NCBI GenBank assembly: GCA_964507245.1 | Contig: CAZDQC010000072.1 | Coordinates: 1-16,684, forward strand | DNA length: 16,684 nucleotides | Origin: GCA-2731375 sp964507245 | Lineage (GTDB): Bacteria; Pseudomonadota; Alphaproteobacteria; GCA-2731375 | Reading direction: 5' to 3' | Part shown: positions 1 to 7,022 of the stretch, in pieces | Numbering within the stretch: the first letter of the stretch is position 1 | Layout: every line of letters starts with the position of its first letter | Notes under the pieces: generated by a model | What the model saw: only the letters and a program-made list of their open reading frames with translations | Database searches by the model: none | Told to the model about the DNA's origin: nothing | Translations under genes and position numbers: made by a program

Positions 1-2
1 CT

Positions 3-296
3 GCCTCCTACCAGCCTCTTCGATTTACCTTCCTTATCTGGGTCATGGTCATCGTCGGCGGCTCGGGCAACAACTGGGGCGCCGTGCTGGGGGGGTTTAT
101 CATCTGGTTTTTCTGGGTGGAGGCGGAGCCCATGGGGTTGTGGCTAATGGACGTCCTGACTGCAGGCATGGCCGAAGATAACGAACTACGTGAGCATCTT
201 TTGGACAGCGCTGCGCATATGCGCCTTATGACCATGGGCCTAATACTGCTATTGGTATTACGATTTAGTCCCCGGGGTTTGATCCCAGAACGATAG
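3..296 (+). CDS. livM: Branched-chain amino acid ABC transporter permease, LivM type (3' end only)
   Basis: This is the C-terminal end of an inner-membrane permease of the LivH/LivM family, which moves branched-chain or other amino acids and amides through an ABC importer. The frame is open from base 3 with no start, so the 5' part lies outside the window. It carries the family's late glycine-rich loop (IVGGSGNNWGAVLGG), a hydrophobic stretch, an amphipathic segment, a last membrane helix (LMTMGLILLLVLRF) and the usual short basic tail (SPRGLIPER). The middle segment between the glycine loop and the last helix is acidic and longer than in some relatives. The next gene starts 15 nt downstream, so the transporter probably shares a transcript with the gamma-glutamyltransferase and amidase. 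Known of the family: LivM C-termini end in an RPxGL-like motif. Choosing LivM rather than LivH is an inference from that tail. Confidence 0.8.
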   Translation, partial: ASYQPLRFTFLIWVMVIVGGSGNNWGAVLGGFIIWFFWVEAEPMGLWLMDVLTAGMAEDNELREHLLDSAAHMRLMTMGLILLLVLRFSPRGLIPER

Positions 297-311
297 ACGG
301 AGCGAACAATA

Positions 312-1931
312 ATGACAAAAGGCATGGTGTGCGCGCCCCAACCAGAAGCAGTAGAAGCCGGCGTCATGGCCCTCCGCCGAGGCGGTAATGCCGTGGATGC
401 AGCCATCACCTGTGCCCTGGTGCAAACGGTGGTGGACCCCATGATGTGCGGCATCGCCGGGTTCGGCACTATGCAATTGTACCTGCCCAAGGCCGGCCAT
501 CACGGCTTCATTGATTTTCATACCACAGCACCAGGAGCAGCGACCGAGACAATGTGGGAAAATCAGATTAAGACCCAGGCGCGCGATGGTTTTGGCTTCA
601 TTCTTCATAACCGGGCTAATGAATGCGGCTACGAGGCCATTATGACACCCGGCAGTCTCAAAGCCTACGCGGAGGCCGTAACGGATTACGGCACGTTCGA
701 TTGGAAAGATATAATTCAACCTGCAATTGACCATGCAGAGGATGGCTTTGTGATCCGGCCCCATGTGGACGAATTTTGGAGTGCCGCCAACGTCATGGGA
801 CGCATGTCCGCAGCGGACAAACTGCGCGAGTTCCCAGCGTCGAGACAGATCTATTGCGACGCAGATGGCAATACCTATCCTGTAGGTGTGAGGGTGAAAA
901 ACCCCGATATGAAACTCACATTGGAGCGTATTCGAGACGGTGGCGCAGAGATCTTTTATTCAGGCGACCTCGCCGAAGAGATCGTGGCCGATATGATCGC
1001 TTACGGGGGTCTGATCAGCCTGGACGATCTAAAGAATTACAAGACGGTACACACCGAACCCATTTGGAGCGAATACCGCGGTCATAAGGTGTCCTGCGGC
1101 CACCCTCCGGGCGGCGGCGTGATGATGCTGGAAATGCTCAATATTCTGGAGCATTTTGATCTAGGCTCCATGACCCATAATAGCGCTGATTACATCGCAA
1201 TTGTGGCCGAGGCCATGAAATATGCCACCATCGACAAAGACAACAAGATGGGCGATCCGGCTTTCGACGATGTACCCATTGAAGACTTTATTAGCCGACA
1301 TCACGCCGCGGAATGCGCCAAACGCATCAAGAATGGCGAAAAGGCTGACGTGATCCGCTTCGGAGACCCCGAAGAAGCTAAAGACACCACCCACGTCACC
1401 GTGGTGGACGAGGATGGTAATTGTGTCTCCATGACCCATTCCCTAGGCATGCCATCTGGCGTTGTGAGCCAAGGCATGGGTTTTATGTACAACGGCTGCA
1501 TGGGCGCCTTCGACCCACGCCCTGACATGCCTCACTCAATCGGACCAGGCAAGCGGCGCTTCACCGCAATGTGTCCGACCATTGTATTCAAGGGTGAGGA
1601 TCCCTATATCGCCGTCGGCGCACCAGGGGGAACCTTCATCACGATGGGTGTCTTGCAAGCAATCTTGAATGTCATTGATTTTGACATGACCATGCTAGAA
1701 GGCGTTGCCGCGCCACGCTTCACCGCAAATTCCAATACCATCGACGTTTCTAACCGTATCCCCCGTTTCGTAACCCGGGAACTCGAAGATCGCGGCTATC
1801 CTATTGTACGTAACCCATTCAGTTACGTCTTCGCCGGCGTACATGGCATACGCATGGCGGGCGGTGATCGCGGTCGTCGCTGGGACGGCGGAGCCGACCC
1901 CGGCCGCGACGGCATAGCTTTGGAGGTATAA
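312..1931 (+). CDS. ggt: Gamma-glutamyltransferase / glutathione hydrolase family protein
   Basis: A 539-residue Ntn-hydrolase of the gamma-glutamyltranspeptidase family. Members cleave gamma-glutamyl bonds (glutathione and related amides) after self-processing into large and small subunits. The N-terminal family block (EAGVMALRRGGNAVDAAI) begins at about residue 15. The processing site and nucleophile sit in KDTTHVTVVDEDGN, with Thr359 as the expected new N-terminus of the small subunit. A glycine-rich block (GAPGGTFIT) follows further on. No signal peptide precedes the catalytic domain, so unlike the periplasmic E. coli enzyme this one is predicted cytoplasmic. A GGAG lies 9 nt before the ATG. 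It sits 15 nt after livM and 2 nt before an amidase. The substrate may be an imported gamma-glutamyl or amide compound rather than glutathione; this is inference. Relatives with cephalosporin acylase annotation share the fold. Confidence 0.9.
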   Translation: MTKGMVCAPQPEAVEAGVMALRRGGNAVDAAITCALVQTVVDPMMCGIAGFGTMQLYLPKAGHHGFIDFHTTAPGAATETMWENQIKTQARDGFGFILHNRANECGYEAIMTPGSLKAYAEAVTDYGTFDWKDIIQPAIDHAEDGFVIRPHVDEFWSAANVMGRMSAADKLREFPASRQIYCDADGNTYPVGVRVKNPDMKLTLERIRDGGAEIFYSGDLAEEIVADMIAYGGLISLDDLKNYKTVHTEPIWSEYRGHKVSCGHPPGGGVMMLEMLNILEHFDLGSMTHNSADYIAIVAEAMKYATIDKDNKMGDPAFDDVPIEDFISRHHAAECAKRIKNGEKADVIRFGDPEEAKDTTHVTVVDEDGNCVSMTHSLGMPSGVVSQGMGFMYNGCMGAFDPRPDMPHSIGPGKRRFTAMCPTIVFKGEDPYIAVGAPGGTFITMGVLQAILNVIDFDMTMLEGVAAPRFTANSNTIDVSNRIPRFVTRELEDRGYPIVRNPFSYVFAGVHGIRMAGGDRGRRWDGGADPGRDGIALEV

Positions 1932-1933
1932 CT

Positions 1934-3361
1934 ATGACAACAAATTTAACCGAAACCAGCCCCCTTTGGCAGTGGAGTGCCGGCGACTTAGCGGAAGCGA
2001 TCGCTGAAAAGAAAATCAGTGCCTCCGAGGCCGTCGGCAGTGCCGTCGAGCGCATGCAAGAAATGAACCCCCAAATCAACGCAGTGGTCGAAGACCTAAG
2101 CGAACAGGCACTGACCGAAGCCGCTCACCATGACGAAATTTTAGCCAAAGGAGACCCCTTGGGTTCTTTGCATGGCGTGCCAGTCACCATCAAGGTGAAT
2201 GTTGACCAGCAAGGCCATGCGACAACGAATGGCGTCACCGCCTTCCGAGACGTAATCGCCCCGGATGATGCTCCAGTGGTGAAAAACTTGAAGGCGGCGG
2301 GTGCTATCGTCATTGGACGAACCAACACACCTGAATTCTCCTTTCGCGGCACCACGGCTAATGAAATACACGGCCGCACATATAACCCATGGAATGATGA
2401 GGCTTCTCCTGGCGGATCGTCAGGAGGGTCTTCAGCAGCAGTGGCAGCAGGTATTAGTCCTATTGGCCACGGCAATGACATCGGCGGTTCTCTAAGATTT
2501 CCTAGTTACGCCTGTGGCATCAGCACAGTAAAACCCGGGCTCGGCCGCATCCCAGCCTACAACCCTTCCGCCGCAGTCGAACGGGGCATGTTGGCCCAGA
2601 TCATGTCCGTTCAGGGTGTGATGGCCCGCGAAATCAGGGACGTACGCCTCGCCACTCGAGAGTTAATCCGCTACGACGCACACGATCCCTGGATGATCGA
2701 AATGCCCTTCGAAGGGGCGCAGTTGGATATGCCGATCAAAGTCGCTTTCACCAAGAATTCCTTTGGCTTTGAACTACACCCCTCTGTCGAAGCGGCGCTC
2801 GATACTGCCCGAGAGGCGTTGACGGACGCCGGCTATGTCGTTGAGGAAACCGAACCGCCTTTGCTGGAGGAAGCGGCTACCGCAGGCGCTCGCTGCATGT
2901 TTGGCGAGGCAAAAGTCCTGATGCATCCGGATGTACGCGAACATGGCAGCGATACGATAAATCAGATCTTCGACGACTATTTTGAATATTTCAAACCATT
3001 CGAGGGAGATGACTTGATCCGGGCTCTGGCAGATCGTAATCGGTTCTCACGTGCCTGGAGTTTGTTCCTGCAGGATTATCCGTTAATGCTAACCCCTTTC
3101 CTTCCGCAGCCGATTTTTGCCTGGGATCGTGATGCGCAGGGCATGGAGGGTGTAAAGGAGGTGCTAGGCAGCGCCTTATATAGTTACGCCATGAACTTCT
3201 TAGGCCTGCCAGCCGGCATCGTACCCGCCAACTACAACGATGGTCTTCCCGTCGGCGTACAGATTATTGGTCGCCGCTTTCGCGAGGATATGATCTTGGA
3301 TGCAGCTGAGGAAATCGAAAAACGGGTCGGGGTAATGACCCACCACCTCTGGTCAGCTTAG
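1934..3361 (+). CDS. Amidase-signature family hydrolase (GatA/AtzF-like)
   Basis: A 475-residue amidase-signature enzyme that hydrolyses a carboxamide to acid and ammonia. The whole catalytic triad is visible: Lys87 in GVPVTIKVN, cis-Ser162 in PGGSSGGSS, and nucleophile Ser186 in NDIGGSLRFP. The N-terminal helix pair (LAEAIAEKKISASEAV) and the C-terminal block (GLPAGIVPANYNDGLPVGVQI) are also typical. The start follows a strong GGAGG at 1921-1925, only 2 nt after the gamma-glutamyltransferase stop, so the two genes are almost certainly co-transcribed. Being next to a LivM permease and a gamma-glutamyl hydrolase suggests that imported amides are broken down here. There are no gatB or gatC neighbours, so a role in tRNA transamidation is unlikely. 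The substrate is unknown. Confidence 0.93.
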   Translation: MTTNLTETSPLWQWSAGDLAEAIAEKKISASEAVGSAVERMQEMNPQINAVVEDLSEQALTEAAHHDEILAKGDPLGSLHGVPVTIKVNVDQQGHATTNGVTAFRDVIAPDDAPVVKNLKAAGAIVIGRTNTPEFSFRGTTANEIHGRTYNPWNDEASPGGSSGGSSAAVAAGISPIGHGNDIGGSLRFPSYACGISTVKPGLGRIPAYNPSAAVERGMLAQIMSVQGVMAREIRDVRLATRELIRYDAHDPWMIEMPFEGAQLDMPIKVAFTKNSFGFELHPSVEAALDTAREALTDAGYVVEETEPPLLEEAATAGARCMFGEAKVLMHPDVREHGSDTINQIFDDYFEYFKPFEGDDLIRALADRNRFSRAWSLFLQDYPLMLTPFLPQPIFAWDRDAQGMEGVKEVLGSALYSYAMNFLGLPAGIVPANYNDGLPVGVQIIGRRFREDMILDAAEEIEKRVGVMTHHLWSA

Positions 3362-3394
3362 ATCTTGCTAGTGAAGCGGACAGATTAGAGCTAG

Positions 3395-3421
3395 CCGTTA
3401 GTTTTAGCACAAAACTAACGG
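3395..3421. terminator. Perfect 11-bp hairpin after the amidase gene
   Basis: The two arms CCGTTAGTTTT and AAAACTAACGG are exact reverse complements around the 5-nt loop AGCAC, beginning 33 nt after the amidase stop. The arms have four T before and four A after the loop, but no T-run follows the 3' arm. It is therefore not a textbook Rho-independent terminator. It could be an mRNA-stabilising or attenuating hairpin, or an operator, between the ggt-amidase operon and the SDR gene. The stem is seen directly; the function is inferred. Confidence 0.5.
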
Positions 3422-3492
3422 ACTTCTCTGCCAACCCGGAGAACTAGGCAAGGAAATGCGGCCCAGTTAGTGCAAATTTTTAAGGGGAGCAG

Positions 3493-4302
3493 ATGCGCCT
3501 GAAGGACAAAATCGCAATAGTTATGGGTGCTGGTCAGGGCCCCGGTGACAGTGAAGCGATCGGCAACGGTCGGGCCGCGGCAATACTGTTCGCGGCCGAG
3601 GGTGCCAAAGTTTGTTGCGTGGATCGAAACGTTACCTCAGCCGCAGAGACGGTCGATTTAATCACCTCAAAGAATGGAGAAGCTATTACCTGGACGTGTG
3701 ACGTCACCGATGAAGATGCAGTTGCCGCAGCGGCACAGGGCTGCATGGAACGATGGGGCCGGGTCGATATCCTACACAATAATGTTGGCATCAGCGTTGA
3801 GGGCGGCGATGTGCCCTTGGCTGAGGTTACGCCTGAGGCCTTCGACCGAATTATGAATGTCAATCTGTTAAGCACAATGTATGCCTGTAAGCACGTACTA
3901 CCGATAATGCAGACGCAACTGTCGGGCGCGATTATTAATATTTCCTCGGCCTCAGCCTATTGGACCGGCCATCCAACGGTACTTTACACGGCCTCCAAGG
4001 CAGCCATGGTGACTTTTACAAGACAAATCGCTTCACAGAACGCCTCTTACGGAATCCGGGCTAATGCCATATTGCCCGGATTGATGGATACTCCCATGGC
4101 GGTCGACCGGCGAGTTGCCATGACTGGGCTCTCTCGTGAGAAGATTGCCGCTGAACGTGACGCGAAAGTTCCGCTAAGAGGCAAGATGGGGACCGGTTGG
4201 GACGTCGCCTATGCCGCCTTGTTCCTGGCCTCAGATGAAGCCCAGTTCATCACCGGAATTGAATTACCAGTCGACGGTGGATCTCTGGCACGGGTTGGTT
4301 AG
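3493..4302 (+). CDS. Short-chain dehydrogenase/reductase (SDR), classical type
   Basis: A 269-residue NAD(P)(H)-dependent oxidoreductase of the classical SDR family. The Rossmann start is GAGQGPGDSEAIGNG from residue 12, Asp44 ends the second beta strand (favouring NAD over NADP), and CDVTD lies at about 69-73. The motif is NNVG at 96-99 where NNAG is usual. The catalytic set is Ser152, Tyr165 and Lys169 (YTASK). The C-terminal ITGIELPVDGG is the usual end block. The cofactor loop is longer than the normal TGxxxGIG, with several inserted residues. The start follows AAGGGGA at 3482-3488. The gene is separated from the upstream operon by a hairpin and converges on the RTX gene, so it may be a single-gene transcript. 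The substrate is not predictable; a secondary alcohol or sugar-type hydroxyl is the family default. Confidence 0.92.
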   Translation: MRLKDKIAIVMGAGQGPGDSEAIGNGRAAAILFAAEGAKVCCVDRNVTSAAETVDLITSKNGEAITWTCDVTDEDAVAAAAQGCMERWGRVDILHNNVGISVEGGDVPLAEVTPEAFDRIMNVNLLSTMYACKHVLPIMQTQLSGAIINISSASAYWTGHPTVLYTASKAAMVTFTRQIASQNASYGIRANAILPGLMDTPMAVDRRVAMTGLSREKIAAERDAKVPLRGKMGTGWDVAYAALFLASDEAQFITGIELPVDGGSLARVG

Positions 4303-4357
4303 GGCGCACGCTGATCATAGCATCTAGGCTCGGTCTTTCAGGATCTTTAGGAAAATG

Positions 4358-5323
4358 TCACGAAAAGAGTTCGTCAACGTCATCCTGGATTTCATCCTGA
4401 TCCAGGTTTGCTTCATCCAATAAAGCTTGGGCACCCGCCACTTCGTTAAGATTTGGATCGGAGGGAGCTCCACCCTGCTCAAGTGTTTCGTCTAGAGCCG
4501 CGCTGAGGGCGCTTACCGTCGCACTGGCGTCCTCACCGCGAAGAATGCCAGCCAAACCAAGGCCATCCGGTGCCTCAACCTGCTCCCCGTTTATTGTAAT
4601 ATTATGCGTGCCAAATTGATCCGGCGTAATGTTGTCCACCGCCAGGCTCTGTGAGCCAGCCGTAATCAGGGTGCCCCCGGATTCCGTCTCCGTCACTAAA
4701 ATACCGCCGGGATCGGACAAACCGGAAAAATCTATCGTGTCCTCGCCTGGATTAAAGTCCGTGATGGTACTGTTGCCACTTTCCCCAAAACCCCAAAGGA
4801 ACGTGTCATTACCCTCACCGCCACGCATTAAATCCCCGGCTGCCAGAATGTCGTCACCGGCACCACCCACAAGGGTGTCGTTACCACTATTACCACCATA
4901 CAGGATGTCATCACCCGAGCCACCAACTAGGGTGTCATTGCCCAAACCACCGCCAAGGAAACCATCACCAACCTGAACAGCGTCACCGCGAAGAACCCCG
5001 CCCAAGTCAAAACCACCCGGTGCCTCAACCTGCTGCCCGTCTATTGTAATATTATGCGTGCCAAATTGATCCGGTGTAATGTTGTCCACCGTCAAGGTCA
5101 GTGACCCGGCCGTAATCAGGGTGCCGCCGTCTTCCGTCTCCGTAACTAAAATACTGCCAGGATCGGACAAACCGGAAAAATCTATCGTGTCCTCGGCCGG
5201 ATTAAAGTCCTGGATGGTACTGTTGCCACTTTCCCCACCACCCCAAACGAACGTGTCATTACCTTCACCGCCAAAAAGAATATCATCACCTTCGCCACCC
5301 ACCGTGGATTGTGGCCTTGCCAT
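4358..5323 (-). CDS. RTX calcium-binding protein with duplicated module, probable type I secretion substrate
   Basis: A 321-residue acidic protein built from RTX nonapeptides (GGxGxDxUx), which fold into a Ca2+-bound beta-roll outside the cell. RTX runs lie at residues 9-24 and about 122-174. Two long modules, residues 18-114 and 168-264, are about 84% identical by hand count. Each runs from GGEGNDTF through DFNP.EDTIDFSGLSDPG and VDNITPDQFGTHNITI to VEAP and LRG. The last 57 residues are acidic and end in DDVDELFS, which fits an uncleaved C-terminal type I secretion signal. No enzymatic, adhesive or N-terminal domain is present, and no signal peptide. The start is well supported: GGAGG at 5329-5333 is 5 nt before the ATG, so the short N-terminus is probably genuine rather than a truncation. 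No ABC exporter lies nearby. The role may be a surface or matrix protein; this is inference. Confidence 0.85.
   Translation of the reverse strand: MARPQSTVGGEGDDILFGGEGNDTFVWGGGESGNSTIQDFNPAEDTIDFSGLSDPGSILVTETEDGGTLITAGSLTLTVDNITPDQFGTHNITIDGQQVEAPGGFDLGGVLRGDAVQVGDGFLGGGLGNDTLVGGSGDDILYGGNSGNDTLVGGAGDDILAAGDLMRGGEGNDTFLWGFGESGNSTITDFNPGEDTIDFSGLSDPGGILVTETESGGTLITAGSQSLAVDNITPDQFGTHNITINGEQVEAPDGLGLAGILRGEDASATVSALSAALDETLEQGGAPSDPNLNEVAGAQALLDEANLDQDEIQDDVDELFS
4529..4823. repeat. Internal direct repeat in the RTX gene, copy B
   Basis: This DNA matches 4979-5273 at an exact offset of 450 bp (150 codons), at roughly 85% identity by hand count. Several stretches of 30 bases or more are unbroken, for example around the base run ccaaattgatccgg. 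It encodes the second RTX module. Confidence 0.85.
4979..5273. repeat. Internal direct repeat in the RTX gene, copy A
   Basis: This is the partner of 4529-4823 and encodes the first RTX module (residues about 18-114). The in-frame 450-bp spacing and high DNA identity point to a fairly recent internal duplication, or to repair by gene conversion between the copies. Confidence 0.85.
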
Positions 5324-5613
5324 GAATACCTCCTATCAACCGGAGAATAAGACGTTAACGAATTACAACCCAGGTTAAATACCAAAATTCTATTTTCTTT
5401 CTTATTAAACACAATATTCAACAGTTTTGAACTGTTACTAAATTAAGAATTCCATAAAGACATTAATATTTCCCCAATTACTCAAGAAGTAAGCCGTTTC
5501 CGACCGTGAAAATTCATAGACGTCGATGATCGAAATTCTACTGATCTATTCAAATTTCTAATCCTGCCATGCTAGGCTAATACTTGGATCTCATCTTGAG
5601 ACTAAGCAGATGG
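5324..5613. other. AT-rich divergent intergenic region
   Basis: This region separates the minus-strand RTX gene from the plus-strand M24 gene, so it must hold promoters for both if they are separately transcribed. It is visibly AT-rich compared with the flanking genes. I see the RTX ribosome binding site (GGAGG, 5329-5333), an 8-bp palindrome cgttaacg at about 5350 and the inverted repeat at 5420-5436. I could not assign a convincing -35/-10 pair on either strand. Confidence 0.5.
5420..5436. promoter_or_regulatory. Inverted repeat AACAGTT-ttg-AACTGTT, possible operator
   Basis: A perfect 7-bp inverted repeat with a 3-nt spacer lies about 97 nt upstream of the RTX start in the divergent region. 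The size and symmetry fit a dimeric regulator site, and a small hairpin is equally possible. No regulator gene is present in the window. The symmetry is observed; the function is a guess. Confidence 0.3.
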
Positions 5614-6951
5614 ATGAAAGTCCAAACCCGCGACGACATACACAGGAAAGCGAGCCTTCCAATGGTGGTGGCATTAGAAAACCTAGAACCAGTATCACGC
5701 GGACCCTTGCCTTCAAAGTTATGCAACATCGAACGACTGCGGCACGCTATGTCGGCTCGAAACCTGGATGGAATTGTCGCGACCACCGACTTAAACGTCT
5801 TTTACCTTTCTAGTTTCAGTTCTATCGCCCATAAGTCCGACGAACCACGGCCCTATGCAGTAATCCTCTCGCGCGAGGCGTTGGAACACCCAATCGCGGT
5901 TATTGCCGATTACTACCTTTCAAGCTTCGTTGCCCAACCAAGCTGGATTCAGGATATCCGACCTTTTCGAGCGGTAATGATGGGCCTTGATTCCGAGCCC
6001 CAGGTTGATGACATCGAACGCTTTATTCCCGAAAGCGGCCAAAACCTTTCCTGGATTGACAAGGCGCGCAGGAACTACGTCTTTAATATGAACGGCGCCA
6101 TGACCGAAGCCCTAAAGGAACTCGGACTGGATAAAGGACGCGTCGCATTTGACGACATGGCCTTTGGCTACCGTTTAGGCCTGGACGACATCGAGGTCGT
6201 AGACGGGTATGACCCCTTAATGTTTGCCCGCGCGGTCAAGAGTTCAGACGAATTGGTTCTGATCGAACGTGCGCAAAGTCTAAATCAGGCGGCAATTGAG
6301 CATATCACATCAAATTGGCAGGCTGGCATGCGCTGGCGCGAGTTGAACCAGGCCTATCACCTGGCGGCAACGGCCCTCGGCGGATTTGTGCGCGACCCAG
6401 GCGCAATGGTTTGGGGGCATCCGCGAGGTAACGACGCCGTCCACGCACTACAATCTGGATTGGAAGATTTCGAAATCCAGACGGGCCAACACATCATGTT
6501 TGATTGCCACGGAACAATAGACCGATACTGTTGGGATGGCGGCAAGACGTGGGTCGTAAACAGTGAACCTGAAGGGCCGGCAAAACTGTACGCGAAGGCA
6601 ACAGCCGATGTAGCAGAGGCCGTCCTCTCTGCGATGCGCCCCGGAATACGTATCAGTGAGTTGCAGGCACTTGGACGCAAAGTTTACCAACAGTCCGGTG
6701 TGCCGGAACCAGATCGCGCATTAATTTTCTTCCACGGTCTCGGCCTAAGCCACATGGATATTGAAATCAGTCGAGCCGATGGGGCGGCTAACCATGATTG
6801 GGAGTTGGAGGAAGGGATGGTCGTGCCACTTCATTTACTCTATCCAGGTGGCGAAAATGAACGCCTGTGGCTGGAAGAGGTAGCCGCTATTACGCCCGAA
6901 GGAGGAAGACCGCTATTTAGTTGGGGTTTCGACCCAATTTGCGGAAACTGA
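5614..6951 (+). CDS. M24 family metallopeptidase-fold protein (Xaa-Pro peptidase / creatinase type)
   Basis: A pita-bread-fold protein with an N-terminal creatinase-like domain (RLRHAMSARNLDGIVATTD to the first third) and a C-terminal M24 catalytic domain. Numbered from the ATG at 5614 (445 residues), the metal-ligand positions are Asp297 and Asp308 (MFDCHGTIDRYCWD, the normal 11-residue spacing), His374 in FFHGLGLSH and Glu431 in LEEVAAIT. The position that is normally Glu in GMVFTxEPG is His407 here (GMVVPLHLLY). That suggests changed metal binding or a non-peptidase reaction, as in creatinase or DddP-like members. The start is uncertain: the frame is open to a TTG at 5584, with ATGs at 5614 and 5662 and no strong ribosome binding site at any of them. 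The enolase-superfamily gene follows after 71 nt on the same strand. The substrate is unknown. Confidence 0.85.
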   Translation: MKVQTRDDIHRKASLPMVVALENLEPVSRGPLPSKLCNIERLRHAMSARNLDGIVATTDLNVFYLSSFSSIAHKSDEPRPYAVILSREALEHPIAVIADYYLSSFVAQPSWIQDIRPFRAVMMGLDSEPQVDDIERFIPESGQNLSWIDKARRNYVFNMNGAMTEALKELGLDKGRVAFDDMAFGYRLGLDDIEVVDGYDPLMFARAVKSSDELVLIERAQSLNQAAIEHITSNWQAGMRWRELNQAYHLAATALGGFVRDPGAMVWGHPRGNDAVHALQSGLEDFEIQTGQHIMFDCHGTIDRYCWDGGKTWVVNSEPEGPAKLYAKATADVAEAVLSAMRPGIRISELQALGRKVYQQSGVPEPDRALIFFHGLGLSHMDIEISRADGAANHDWELEEGMVVPLHLLYPGGENERLWLEEVAAITPEGGRPLFSWGFDPICGN

Positions 6952-7022
6952 TCCAACTTTCGGTTGATCGACCACCAATTCATAAAATAATTAATAGCCT
7001 CACTATACAGGAATGCTTAACC

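Noticed and set aside
4529..5273. The 295-bp direct repeats as a mobile element or CRISPR-like array
   Set aside because: There are only two imperfect copies, in frame, encoding matching RTX modules; coding duplication explains them fully.
4629..5378. Proline/serine-rich plus-strand frames opposite the RTX gene
   Set aside because: They are the antisense reading of repetitive RTX codons. The minus-strand frame has the Ca-binding repeats and the ribosome binding site.
6921..7022. Upstream extension of the enolase-family gene
   Set aside because: It overlaps the end of the M24 gene and adds residues unlike the family N-terminus, which begins at the ATG at 7023.
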